Source of the DNA: Actinopolyspora erythraea
Lineage (GTDB): Bacteria; Actinomycetota; Actinomycetes; Mycobacteriales; Pseudonocardiaceae
Assembly (NCBI RefSeq): GCF_002263515.1
Contig: NZ_CP022752.1
Location: 2,852,001 to 2,916,000, forward strand
Direction: 5' to 3'
Length of the DNA: 64,000 nucleotides
Position numbers and translations under genes: made by a program. Positions 1-8,078 of this stretch are shown here, in pieces; position 1 is the first letter of the stretch; every line of letters starts with the position of its first letter. The notes beneath the pieces were generated by a model. The model did no database searches and was not told the DNA's origin. It saw only the letters and a program-made list of their open reading frames with translations.

Positions 1-132
1 CGCTCGTTCCCCACCGGGCGCGGCCCGCACGGATGCGTGTCGACAACGGGGCGTGACCCACCGGGATCTCCTCGGGAGGCCGCTGGGCGAGCCATCGCCA
101 CAGCGGGCGAGCCAAACGGAGGGAACCGGCCG

Positions 133-154
133 CCGGGCGGCACGTGCCGCCCGG
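133..154. repeat. 22-base perfect palindrome
   Basis: The two 11-base halves, centred on CACGTG, are perfect reverse complements. It lies just before the larger inverted repeat at 172-218. It could be a transcript hairpin for a gene off the left edge or part of a compound regulatory site; nothing in the sequence decides between these. Confidence 0.5.
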
Positions 155-171
155 GGTAGGAAGCAGCCGGT

Positions 172-218
172 GAGGCCCGCCGACACCTACCCCCGGGGGG
201 TAGGTGTCGGCGGGCCTC
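172..218. promoter_or_regulatory. 47-base inverted repeat with CsoR-like core
   Basis: Arms of 23 bases (172-194 and 196-218) are perfect reverse complements around one central G. The core is TACCCCC-G-GGGGGTA, the G/C-tract palindrome typical of copper-sensing CsoR operators in actinobacteria (family knowledge). csoR and copper genes follow within 4 kb, and a small gene with a good ribosome site starts 32 bases downstream at 251. It may also serve a leftward gene outside the window. Confidence 0.55.
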
Positions 219-250
219 GAGCCGGAAAGCCGGGCGAAAGGAGTCACACC

Positions 251-451
251 GTGCGCAACCAACTCAGCTTCCACAGGAATCACCGGTTCGGCCGCGTACT
301 CACCACGACCGAAGTGGTAGTCCGATTTTGCTGCCGAACCGTGGTGGCCTCGGGCTTCCTGGAGGCACGCGGGCGCGGCGGCCTCGGGGAATGGATCATC
401 CGTGCCGGGGCCTCGTCCAAGGCCCCGTGCGCGAACGGCCGCCACGGCTGA
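251..451 (+). CDS. Unrecognised 66-residue Cys-containing protein in copper island
   Basis: I do not recognise this protein. The case for a real gene is its setting: a CsoR-like inverted repeat ends 32 bases upstream, AAAGGAG lies about 7 bases before the GTG start, and a GC hairpin begins immediately after the TGA. The product would be basic and soluble, with adjacent cysteines in FCC near residue 29 and a third Cys near the C-terminus (APCANG). Those cysteines and the operator suggest a copper-inducible metal-binding or stress protein, but this is inference. No signal peptide or membrane segment is visible. It could be a spurious frame in GC-rich DNA. Confidence 0.4.
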   Translation: MRNQLSFHRNHRFGRVLTTTEVVVRFCCRTVVASGFLEARGRGGLGEWIIRAGASSKAPCANGRHG

Positions 452-484
452 GCCCCCGCACGCCGCTCTTCTGCTGGCGGGGGC
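452..484 (+). terminator. Hairpin after the 66-residue gene
   Basis: GCCCCCGC (452-459) pairs perfectly with GCGGGGGC (477-484), starting right after the stop codon at 451. There is no U tract, as is common in high-GC actinobacteria. Confidence 0.45.
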
Positions 485-559
485 CTGACACGGGAACGGC
501 GTCACGCCCGGCGAAGCGGGTTCCGAGCGGGGGGCGAACCACCGTGGCTCGCGAGCAAA

Positions 560-606
560 ACGGGTCATGAGGGTGGGGTACTCAACCCCACGACCTCATG
601 ACCCGT
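560..606. terminator. Bidirectional terminator hairpin
   Basis: ACGGGTCATGAGG (560-572) pairs with CCTCATGACCCGT (594-606). An inner GTGGGGT/ACCCCAC stem surrounds a five-base loop ACTCA, leaving only a two-base bulge. It lies between the rightward gene ending at 451 and the leftward gene ending at 624, so it probably stops transcription from both sides. Confidence 0.65.
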
Positions 607-623
607 CGTTGCGAGCGGAGGGC

Positions 624-863
624 TCATTCCCCGCTCTCGGCGGAAGACCGCTCTTCCGCGACGAATCCCTCCCGGGCGTGACTGCCGTCGCAGAGGGGCT
701 TGTTCGCGGACAGACCACAACGACACAGCACCCGTGTCTTCCCCGGGCCGAGATCGTATTCGTTGTTGTCGTGGTCGACCACGCGAACCGGACCCTTGAT
801 CTGGTAGGGACCGTTCTCGATCGCTTTGACGACGACCGGGTCCCGCTGTTGCTGATCGCTCAT
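624..863 (-). CDS. CDGSH iron-sulfur domain protein
   Basis: A 79-residue protein with one CDGSH [2Fe-2S] motif, CRCGLSANKPLCDGSH (about residues 47-62), giving the three Cys and one His ligands of the family. Bacterial CDGSH proteins are small soluble cluster carriers or redox proteins, and the precise role is unknown in most species. The ATG at 863 has GGAGAG about 9 bases upstream. It follows the copper chaperone gene by 34 bases and is probably the last gene of the operon that starts behind the operator at 1638. Co-expression with copper chaperones makes sense because Cu(I) attacks iron-sulfur clusters. Confidence 0.85.
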   Translation of the reverse strand: MSDQQQRDPVVVKAIENGPYQIKGPVRVVDHDNNEYDLGPGKTRVLCRCGLSANKPLCDGSHAREGFVAEERSSAESGE

Positions 864-897
864 GAGATCGCGCTCTCCGAACCGTTCGGCGCCGCCC

Positions 898-1104
898 TCA
901 GCCCACCACCTCGTAACCGGCGTTCTGGACGGCCTCCCGGACCGAACCCGCGTCGAGCGAGTCGCGACCGGTCACGGTGAGCTGCCCCGTGCTGATGTCG
1001 ATGTCGACGTCCTCGACCCCTTCGACGCCGTTCACCGCGGTGCTCACCTTGTTCATGCATCCCGAGCAGGTCATTCCCTTGACCGTGTAGACACTGGTGC
1101 TCAT
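898..1104 (-). CDS. copZ: Heavy-metal-associated domain copper chaperone (CopZ-like)
   Basis: A 68-residue single HMA domain with the metal site GMTCSGC (about residues 10-16). These cytosolic proteins bind Cu(I) and pass it to P1B-type ATPases or to CsoR. I chose the ATG at 1104 because GAGGAGA lies just upstream; the frame continues upstream but has no HMA similarity there. It is the second of two tandem chaperones of exactly the same length (the other is 1291-1497). The predicted copper-exporting ATPase is not in the window and may lie off the left edge. Confidence 0.9.
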   Translation of the reverse strand: MSTSVYTVKGMTCSGCMNKVSTAVNGVEGVEDVDIDISTGQLTVTGRDSLDAGSVREAVQNAGYEVVG

Positions 1105-1290
1105 GTACGTCTCCTCATCTCCGTCGTTCTTCCCGTGAAACTCACGAACGTGACGACCACCGTCGGCGGAGCACTGCGGAACCGCCCGGAAACCACTCAC
1201 CGGTGACCGCCGTGAAAAGCCACCAGCGGAGCGGGGACGAGGTGCTGTCCCGACCGCTCGCCCGCTCCGCCGCGGCACGACCACCTCGTG

Positions 1291-1497
1291 TCAGGTGGCC
1301 AGTTCGTACCCGGCCTCGTCGACAGCGGCGCGGACGTCGTCCTCGCTGACGGGGGCCGTGCTCGTCACCGTCAGCGCTCCGGTGGCGAGGTCGACGTCCA
1401 CTCCTGAAACGCCGGCCAGTTCACCCACCTCTTCGGTGACCGAACGCACGCAGTGCTCACACGTCATTCCGACCACGGTGTAAGTGGCAGTGGACAT
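1291..1497 (-). CDS. copZ: Heavy-metal-associated domain copper chaperone (CopZ-like)
   Basis: A 68-residue HMA domain with GMTCEHC as the Cu(I) site, followed by the usual beta-alpha-beta sequence ending in AGYEL. It starts at ATG 1497 behind a near-ideal GAAGGAGG. It is the first gene after the CsoR-like operator at 1638-1657 and is followed 186 bases later by a second chaperone. The two copies differ in the residues between the cysteines (EH here, SG in the neighbour). That may mean different partners or affinities, but this is inference. Confidence 0.9.
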   Translation of the reverse strand: MSTATYTVVGMTCEHCVRSVTEEVGELAGVSGVDVDLATGALTVTSTAPVSEDDVRAAVDEAGYELAT

Positions 1498-1637
1498 CAG
1501 AACCTCCTTCGCATCTCCCCGTCCTCGCGGACCGGACTGCGGTCGCCACGGATCCGGGAGCCGGCGGGCGGCCCTCACGAGCTTCGGGAGGACTCGCCCC
1601 TCCTCGTCGTGACCGCATCGATCAACGATCACGACAA

Positions 1638-1657
1638 TACCCTAGGGGGGTAGGGTA
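1638..1657 (-). promoter_or_regulatory. CsoR-like operator before the chaperone operon
   Basis: TACCCTA (1638-1644), six G, then TAGGGTA (1651-1657): a perfect inverted repeat with a G tract, about 140 bases upstream of the first chaperone start. It resembles known CsoR sites and lies in the same island as csoR. The flanks (CAATACCC, TAATC) are AT-richer than the surroundings, as expected for a promoter. Confidence 0.6.
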
Positions 1658-1993
1658 ATCAAGTGGTGCGGCGCAAACCCTGTCGATTCCCGACCACCAC
1701 CCCGCCCGGCGTGGCACACCTTCCACTCAGGAGTCCTCGCGGAATGACTCGCCCGGGTGACCGGCTGTCGGCACGTGAGCTGGCGTCTCGCCGCGTTGGA
1801 GGACACCTCGGGTAGCGGCCTCCGCACCACGTACCCTGCCGCCTCGCGATGCGTCCACCTCACGCACCGCGGCGAATCGTCCCGCTCCGGCCGAGCACCC
1901 CAGCCAAGAAAAACCACGTTGAAAGAACCCCTCAACTCCCCACCAACGGGCGGCGGTCCTACCCGGGGAACGAGCGAACGAGCGCGGAACGGC
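1658..1993. other. Intergenic stretch, no gene seen
   Basis: It lies between the chaperone promoter and the 3' end of the multicopper oxidase gene. I see no convincing reading frame, RNA or hairpin here. Confidence 0.5.
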
Positions 1994-3577
1994 TCAAGCG
2001 GTGTAGGAAAGCACGGTCATCATCCCCGACTCGCCGTGGTAGACGTTGTGGCAGTGCACCAACCACTGTCCCGGGTTGTCGGCGTGGAAATCCACTTCGA
2101 GGGTTTCCTTCGGCAGCACCAGGACGGTGTCCTTGCGAGGGCCCGGACGAGCCCCACCGACGAGCTGGAAGGTGTGTCCGTGCAGGTGCATCGGGTGGAA
2201 CATCATCGTCGTGTTGACGAAGCGGAGCCGCACGCGCTCGTCACGGCGCAGTGGCATCGGGGTGCGCTCGTCGAACGTTTCGCCGTTGATGGTCCACCGG
2301 TACGTTCCGGACGGATCCAGCCCCAGCCGCAGCGTATGGGTGCGGTCGGGCTTCCCCACCGGCAACCGGACACGTTCGCTCGCGTGCAGGTCCCGGGCCA
2401 ACAGCGGTCGCCCTGCCAGTTCCCGGGGACGCACCGGGGCGACGGGCGCGGTTCCGGGTCCGGTGCGGAGCAGAGCCATGGCCTGGCCACCCTTGCCCTC
2501 GGCGACGGCGACCACGGGAAACACCCCCTCACCGAGGGTGACCTCGACGTCGTAGCGCTCCCCCATGCCCAGCAGGACCGAGTCCGCCCGGCGTGGTTCG
2601 ACCGGAAAACCGTCGGTGTGCGTGACGGTCATGCGGTGCCCTCCCACCGCCAGCCGGAACGCGGTGTCCGCCCCCGCGTTGATCAGACGCAGTCGCAGCC
2701 GCTGCCCCGGCCTCGCCCGGTTCACCACCGGCGCCGCGGGGACCCTCCCGTTGACCAGGTAGTGCGGATGGCTGACATCGCCGGTGTCCGTGCCCAGCGG
2801 ACCGGTTTTCGTCCCGTCCGGATCCACCCCGCCCGAATGGGCGTGACCGCCACCGCTCATGGACATGCCCTCACGCCGCAACTCGGCGAGCCGGGCGTCG
2901 GGACCGGCGGAGAGGCCGTCGAGCCAGTCGTCGAGCACGAGCACCAGCTCGTCGTCGTAGCGTCCCGGCTCGTCCCGCTCTTCCACGATCAGCGGGGCGT
3001 ACAGCCCACGGTCGAGTTGCGTACCCACGTGCGGGTGGAAGAAGTGAGTGCCCGCGTCCGGGAGGGTGAACTCGTACGAGAACTCCCCGCCCGGGGCGAC
3101 GCGCTCCTGGGTCACCCCCGGCACGCCGTCCATGTCGTTGCGCAACGCGATCCCGTGCCAGTGAATGGTCGTCGCCTCGGGAGTGTCGTTGCGTAACCTG
3201 GCGCGAAGCACGTCCCCACGACGTGCCCGGATCTCCGGCCCCGGCAGACCGCCGTTGAACATCCAGGTGGGAGCGGACAGTCCACCGAGGTCCGCTTCGC
3301 CGGGACGTGCCCGCAGTTCGATGTCCACGCGTCGCGCGTTCGCCGGGCGTCGTGCGCGTTCGGCCAGTCGGACCATCCGGCTGTCGGGGCGAACCGGTTC
3401 GCGCCCGGGCGCACCGCACGCCTGCACGGCCGCCACGGCGGTTCCGGCCGAGAGGCCGAGGAAACGCCGTCTTCCGAACACCGTCGACCGCTCTTCCGCG
3501 TCGTCATCGGCGCCACGGGCCCACTGCGAAGATTCATCGTTCGTTCCGGAACGGGAAGTGTTCACGAAGATCAACAT
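1994..3577 (-). CDS. Tat-exported multicopper oxidase
   Basis: A 527-residue three-cupredoxin oxidase. All four copper-binding motifs are present: HWHG (about 139-142), HFFHPH (178-183), HPMHLHGH (461-468) and HCH...H (508-514), followed by GM as in the type 1 site. The N-terminus has a twin-arginine signal, GRRRFL at 35-40, then a short hydrophobic stretch and AC at 53-54, which could be a lipobox. Homologues such as MmcO and CueO oxidise Cu(I) outside the membrane and protect against copper. The start is uncertain: ATG 3577 lacks a clear ribosome site, but any start must precede the Tat motif. A CsoR-like site lies at 3789-3804 upstream. Confidence 0.9.
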   Translation of the reverse strand: MLIFVNTSRSGTNDESSQWARGADDDAEERSTVFGRRRFLGLSAGTAVAAVQACGAPGREPVRPDSRMVRLAERARRPANARRVDIELRARPGEADLGGLSAPTWMFNGGLPGPEIRARRGDVLRARLRNDTPEATTIHWHGIALRNDMDGVPGVTQERVAPGGEFSYEFTLPDAGTHFFHPHVGTQLDRGLYAPLIVEERDEPGRYDDELVLVLDDWLDGLSAGPDARLAELRREGMSMSGGGHAHSGGVDPDGTKTGPLGTDTGDVSHPHYLVNGRVPAAPVVNRARPGQRLRLRLINAGADTAFRLAVGGHRMTVTHTDGFPVEPRRADSVLLGMGERYDVEVTLGEGVFPVVAVAEGKGGQAMALLRTGPGTAPVAPVRPRELAGRPLLARDLHASERVRLPVGKPDRTHTLRLGLDPSGTYRWTINGETFDERTPMPLRRDERVRLRFVNTTMMFHPMHLHGHTFQLVGGARPGPRKDTVLVLPKETLEVDFHADNPGQWLVHCHNVYHGESGMMTVLSYTA

Positions 3578-3788
3578 ACGGGGTACGGGTGGGGGGATCC
3601 CAAACGGGGCAATCCGATATCCCCCGAAAAGGTGACAGCGATGCCGGGCGATGCCAGCACGGTCGACTCCGGTTCCGTTCCCGCGGAAAGCCACCTCCGC
3701 CCTCAGCCCGGAACACACGTACCGCCCCTCTCGGAACGGCTCCGGAAAGGCGAGCCGGAGAGGAGTTCCGCTCGCCACCCGAATCAGC

Positions 3789-3804
3789 ATCCCCCCGGGG
3801 GTAC
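3789..3804 (-). promoter_or_regulatory. CsoR-like operator before the multicopper oxidase
   Basis: ATCCCCCCGGGGGTAC, a G/C-tract palindrome like the cores at 172-218 and 1638-1657, sits about 210 bases upstream of the oxidase start and downstream of csoR. The region 3578-3904 otherwise shows no gene, so this is most likely the oxidase promoter. Confidence 0.5.
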
Positions 3805-3904
3805 AAGCGGGTAGATGCTCGCCGAGGGGCGACGAGGCGAGCACGAACCGCGCCGAGCACCGCACGGGCGAGCGAGGAGCTCGGTACCCGACGGCGGAAA
3901 CCCG

Positions 3905-4189
3905 TCAGGAGCGGACCAACCGCGCGATCGCCTCGCTGGCCTCGCGCACCTTCTCCTCGGCGTTCTCCCCACCGGAAGCCAGCGCTTCGGCGACGCAGTG
4001 CTTGAGGTGCTCGTCCAACAGCGCCACCGAGACGGACTGCAGCCCCTTGGTCGTCGCGGCCACCTGGGTGAGGACGTCTATGCAGTACTTGTCTTCCTCG
4101 ATCATCCGGGCCAGGCCGCGTACCTGTCCCTCGATACGCCGCAAGCGCTTGAGGTACTCCTCTTTGTCCTGGGTGTATCCACGCGCCAC
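3905..4189 (-). CDS. csoR: Copper-sensing repressor CsoR
   Basis: A 94-residue all-helical DUF156-family repressor. The Cu(I) ligands are Cys36, His61 and Cys65, the exact positions known from Mycobacterium tuberculosis CsoR, so a copper rather than nickel or formaldehyde sensor is likely. The helix-1 signature (LKRLRRIEGQVRGL) is intact. Family members release G/C-tract palindromes when they bind Cu(I), derepressing export and oxidation genes. The three similar palindromes at 172, 1638 and 3789 are the obvious targets. I see no clear operator directly in front of csoR itself. ATG 4189 is followed at once by the conserved domain. Confidence 0.93.
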   Translation of the reverse strand: MARGYTQDKEEYLKRLRRIEGQVRGLARMIEEDKYCIDVLTQVAATTKGLQSVSVALLDEHLKHCVAEALASGGENAEEKVREASEAIARLVRS

Positions 4190-4349
4190 TTGAAGTCCCC
4201 TCTCCCGATGCCACCCGCGATGGTACGTGCGTCTCGCCCGGAACCGAGTACGGGACCGCTCCCGCCGGAGCGGACGAGGCGCGGAGGAACCAGGTAACCG
4301 CCGAACGCCACCTCGACGGAATCGAACGGCTCCACGGCGTGGCCGCGCG

Positions 4350-4658
4350 CTACGCCGGCCGCACGTCCTGCCGCCGCGCCGACCTCCTCACCGCCAGCAC
4401 TGTTCCCTGATCCCACCAAGCCCCCGGTTGGAACCCCTGGGCCGGGCTCCGACGTCTTCGGCCGGGCAGCGGAGCTCCCGAACGTGGAGCCTGCCGAGAC
4501 CGATCGCCGACACCTCGATATCGCTGGGCGGGTTCGTCACCGGCACTACCCGCCTCCCTCTCCCTCGACGGCGAGTATCGGTCCACGAACCCGCTGAGCA
4601 GTACAACCGGAACCACCGACGCGGCGGCGGTTCCCATCAGCACCGTCCTGCGTCGCAC
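4350..4658 (-). CDS. Possible short exported protein (uncertain)
   Basis: GTG at 4658 has GAGTGAGGAG in good position and opens a 102-codon frame. The N-terminus reads RRR, then a hydrophobic stretch (MGTAAASVVPVVLLSGF), like a Tat or Sec signal. The rest is Arg/Gly-rich and matches no family I know. The second half resembles non-coding GC-rich DNA read in frame, so this may be the intact 5' end of a gene whose remainder has decayed. The interval 4190-4349 between it and csoR shows nothing further. Confidence 0.3.
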   Translation of the reverse strand: MRRRTVLMGTAAASVVPVVLLSGFVDRYSPSREREAGSAGDEPAQRYRGVGDRSRQAPRSGAPLPGRRRRSPAQGFQPGAWWDQGTVLAVRRSARRQDVRPA

Positions 4659-4778
4659 CGGAAACTCCTCACTCCATATCGGATCCTCGTGCTCACCATT
4701 GGACCCGACGTGGCTGAGAATTCCCCGAGCGTTCGCCTCGAAACCGCCGAGAACCGGCGTGACCACGAGGGCGCTGCC

Positions 4779-5549
4779 TCACCCGGGAGGTGGTTCGGTG
4801 CTTTCCCCGACCGACCACCCGGGGTGTTCGAGCACGGCCGTGTAGACGGTGTTGCCGGACTCGCCCCCGGTGTAGGGGTTGTCGAAGGTGACGACGTGCG
4901 CCCGAACCGTGTCGAACACCTCCGAGAGGGCCGCGGTGAACTCCTCCCTCGGGGGATCGTCCGACCACAGCGCGAAGACACCGCCCGGTTCGAGGTGCCC
5001 AGCCAGCCGCCGGAGCCCTTCGACCTCGTAGAGCCAGGCGTGGCTCGGGTCCAGCACGTGGGTCGGCGAGTGGTCGATGTCGAGCAGCACGGCGTGGAAA
5101 CGACGGCGCGACGTCCCGGTGTCGAAACCGGTTTCGGAGTCGGCCATGGCGAAGAAGTCCCCGTGCACCAGCCGGGTCCGCGGGTCCGAGGTCAACTCCG
5201 CTCCCAGCGGCAGCAGGCCGCGGTGGTGCCACTCGATGACCTCATCGAGGGATTCCACCACGCGCAGCGAGCGCACTCTCGGGTCCTCCAGGGCGGCACG
5301 GGCGGTGTAGCCGAGACCGAGCCCGCCCACGACGACGTCGAGCTCGGCGGCTGACGAGGCGGCGAGCCCGAGCCGCGCGAGTTCGACCTCCGCCACGGTG
5401 AACAGACTGGACATCAGGAACTCCTCGTCCAGTTTGATCTCGTGCACGTCCCGTTCCAGCGACCTGTCCCAGCGACGGCGCAGGCTGATCAGACCGATCG
5501 GCGTCTCCCGCCAGTCGAGTTCCTCGAAACGGGCACTCACCAGTGGCAT
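4779..5549 (-). CDS. Spermidine synthase-like protein
   Basis: A protein of about 256 residues with the Rossmann core of spermine/spermidine synthases: VVGGLGLGYTARAAL binds the nucleotide, VRSLRVVESLDEVI gives the acidic residue after strand 2, and AVLLDIDHSP is the catalytic-loop equivalent. Many actinobacterial members of this family are not proven polyamine synthases and have no aminopropyl-transfer data, so the substrate is unknown. The start is ambiguous. ATG 5549 lies too close to GGAAGG; the in-frame GTG at 5540 has better spacing. It stands alone, with no polyamine genes nearby. Confidence 0.75.
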   Translation of the reverse strand: MPLVSARFEELDWRETPIGLISLRRRWDRSLERDVHEIKLDEEFLMSSLFTVAEVELARLGLAASSAAELDVVVGGLGLGYTARAALEDPRVRSLRVVESLDEVIEWHHRGLLPLGAELTSDPRTRLVHGDFFAMADSETGFDTGTSRRRFHAVLLDIDHSPTHVLDPSHAWLYEVEGLRRLAGHLEPGGVFALWSDDPPREEFTAALSEVFDTVRAHVVTFDNPYTGGESGNTVYTAVLEHPGWSVGESTEPPPG

Positions 5550-5903
5550 CCCTTCCGCGCTGCCGCACCACGGTGTCGATGACGTGCCGCGACGCGCGAT
5601 ACTCGAAACGTCGTCGCTCGCAGGCGCTCCGGCACCGGCGAAGCCGAGGCGCACCTCCACGAGCACCGCTTTTCCGGCCCGCTACCGGCGCTTCCCGCGT
5701 TCCCGGCCGACGGCGCGGAGGCGCTGAGGAGTCACCACGGGCCCGCGGGAGCGCTACGGCGTACGGCGTGAAGACCTCGACAGCAGCATACGCGCGGGCT
5801 CTCGCCTCCGAGTGCCCCGGGCACGAGCACACGCACCAGGAGTTCGCCGAGCGGTTTCCGCGGCGATGTCAGCGCCGCGAAACCCACCGGGGCTCCGAGT
5901 TCT

Positions 5904-5929
5904 CGGTCCGGCCTTCGAAGGCCGGACCG
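5904..5929. terminator. GC hairpin with TTCGAA centre
   Basis: A perfect palindrome whose arms are CGGTCCGGCC and GGCCGGACCG around TTCGAA. It lies in a 480-base interval (5550-6029) between two divergent genes in which I see no coding region. It is likely a strong RNA hairpin or stray terminator. Confidence 0.5.
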
Positions 5930-6029
5930 GCCAGGACCCGCGGATCGACCCACCCGGTCGACCGGACTGTCAGCTCCCACCCAGCTGGCACTCGGCACAC
6001 GCCCGGCCACACCTCGCACAGTGGTGGGC

Positions 6030-6578
6030 ATGAACGACCCCGAACCGACCTACCAGGGGCGCGAGCTGCCCCGGCCGCAGGACGAGCTCGTCGACCAGGG
6101 GCCGGGCTTCGACCCCGGCACACTGCTCAACCGCAGGAGCACCTTGCGGCTGCTGGGACTCGGCGCGGCGGGCGCGGCGTTGACCGCCTGCGGCACCGGA
6201 TCCGGTGGTTCCACCAGCTCGACCGCCACCCCGAGCTCCACCACATCGACCTCGGCCGCCTCGGGCGAGATCCCGGAGGAGTCGGCCGGGCCCTATCCCG
6301 GCGACGGCTCGAACGGGCCGGACGTGCGGGTGGTGGAGAGTTTCCTGACGCTGCCGTCGTTCATCGTAGGCACGAACCGCATCACCCTCACGCAGGCCAA
6401 ACCGGCTCCACTGCTCACCGCGGCGGGTGGGGTCCGCGCGGTGCCCTGCCCCTACGAGACCGTGCCGCTCGTCGAGGCCCTGTGGTGGCACCCCACGCAC
6501 GACAGCGATCCCGAGCACGTCTGGCTGCGTTCGATCTTCGCCGAAGCGGGTGAACAACTCTCCGGCACCGTCGGTTGA
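6030..6578 (+). pseudogene. Chimera: intradiol dioxygenase N-terminus fused to LysR C-terminus
   Basis: Residues 1-99 look like the start of an actinobacterial secreted intradiol dioxygenase-like protein. There is a Tat/lipobox signal (RRSTLRLLGLGAAG...LTACG, 35-54), a Ser/Thr linker, then GEIPEESAGPYPGDGSNGPD, which in that family runs into the catalytic domain. Instead, residues from about 101 (ESFLTLPSFIVGTNRITL...VPLVEALWWHPTHDSDPEH) match the C-terminal effector-binding domain of LysR regulators. No dioxygenase iron ligands and no helix-turn-helix remain, so neither function is expected. The simplest origin is an in-frame deletion joining two same-strand genes at about 6325-6340. The start could also be GTG 6021; no ribosome site is clear. 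Confidence 0.7.
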
Positions 6579-6960
6579 GCGGCCCAGCGGACACGGGGCG
6601 GGGTGTCCTCCCGAAGCCGCCCTGAGGGACGGAGCGGGGCGGGGTACTCGCCGGTGACGAGTGCGACGGCGGGAGCGTTGCTGGCGGTCTTCGGGTCTTC
6701 GGCCGCGGGTCCGGGCCGCGGTCCGGCACCACCGAACCGGAGGAGACATCACTCCGGTCGTCCGCGATCCCCGGGAAGAGCGCCTCAGCGGCAAAGACTT
6801 CCCGTGGACATGGCTTGCGTGCCGGCAGCCGCTGATCGTCCCGCGCCGACCACCACCGGTGCTCGTGCCAGCCCTGAATCACACCACCAGCACCTCCGCG
6901 GGAGCTCCCTCTTCGGCAGGGCCGCGTCAGCGGGTTTTCGTGATCAGTAGGATTCGGCAC
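6579..6960. other. Intergenic stretch, no gene seen
   Basis: About 380 bases between the chimeric gene and the SDR gene. Frames are open by composition but resemble no family. It may be further decayed DNA from the same deletion event. Confidence 0.4.
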
Positions 6961-7680
6961 GTGGAGGGCGGGACGGCAGTGGTGACCGGCGCCGGCAGCG
7001 GGATCGGACGCGCGCTGGCTCAGGAGCTGGCCGAGCGGGGAGCACACCTGGTGCTCGCCGACACGGATTCCAGCGCATTGCGCGACGTCTCGAAGTCATT
7101 GGGGGCACGAGCGGTTCCCACCGACGTCGCCGTGCCGGAAGCGGTCGAGGCGCTCGCCCAGGCCGCCGATGGCGCTCGGTTGGTGTGCCTCAACGCCGGC
7201 ATCGTGGGTCGTGACCTCGGCGCGCCTTGGGAGGTGACCGCCGACGACTGGGACCGGGTGTTCGCGGTGAACGTCGGCGGTGTCGTCAACGGGTTGCGCG
7301 CGTTCGTGCCACGGTTGCTGGCCGCGGACCAGCCTGCGCACATCCTGATCACCGGCTCGTTGGCCGGAGCCGCGACATTTCCCGGCGGTGGTGCCTATGG
7401 TCCTTCGAAACACGCTGTCCACGCCGTCGCCGAACACGCCGCGATGGTGCTGGCCGGCACCCCGATCGGAGTGAGCATGATCTGCCCCGCTCTCGTCTCG
7501 ACCGGCATGTCCGGTGAAGGTACCGATCCATCAACGGTCGCCGCGCAGGCCCTGGCCACGATCGACGACGGGACGTTCGCCGTCCTCCCGGCCGAGTGGC
7601 GGGAAGTTGTCGTCAGCGCCGCCACACGCCTCGCCTCCGGCCAGCATCCCGAACCACCTCACCCCGGCGCCGCACGATGA
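6961..7680 (+). CDS. Short-chain dehydrogenase/reductase
   Basis: A 239-residue classical SDR. It has the nucleotide motif TGAGSGIG near the N-terminus, CLNAG for the central sheet, catalytic Ser in ITGSLAG and the YGPSK active site. VLADTD after strand 2 carries an Asp, which usually means NAD(H) preference. I chose GTG 6961 because AGTAGGA lies about 8 bases upstream and the Rossmann fold begins at once; GTG 6940 is an alternative. The substrate cannot be read from the sequence. It is monocistronic. Confidence 0.85.
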   Translation: MEGGTAVVTGAGSGIGRALAQELAERGAHLVLADTDSSALRDVSKSLGARAVPTDVAVPEAVEALAQAADGARLVCLNAGIVGRDLGAPWEVTADDWDRVFAVNVGGVVNGLRAFVPRLLAADQPAHILITGSLAGAATFPGGGAYGPSKHAVHAVAEHAAMVLAGTPIGVSMICPALVSTGMSGEGTDPSTVAAQALATIDDGTFAVLPAEWREVVVSAATRLASGQHPEPPHPGAAR

Positions 7681-8078
7681 CCTCCCTGTCGCGCTGAAGC
7701 GGTGGTGTCGCGTACGCAGTGGTCGAGCCGGTGGTGCCCCGGCCAGCGCTCCACCGGGATCGCTCCGCTCCGCCGCTCAGGACAGCTTCAGCGGTACGGA
7801 GCCCTCCGGGCGAGTTCCGCGCGAGATCCTCCTTCGGACCACGTGGCGCGATGTCCGAGAGCGAAAGCGGCGCACCGGAGGAGACGGGACGATAGGCCGT
7901 CGCGACGCGGCCACTGGGAGTTCGACGGCTGGACGCGGGGAACTGGTGCGAGAACTCCCGACACGGACAGCTCGACAGCGGCGATCCGGTCATCGAGGAA
8001 CGCCGAACCGAGCACGAGCTCACCGAGAACGCCCTTGCCTGCGGGGCTCGGCCACGGCGACCGTTATGCTGCCCGGCG
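7681..8078. other. Intergenic stretch, no confident gene
   Basis: About 400 bases. A minus-strand frame around 7790-8040 reads FLDDRIAAVELSVSGVLAPV, which has protein-like character, but I cannot place it in a family and it lacks a convincing start. It may be a gene remnant. Confidence 0.35.
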
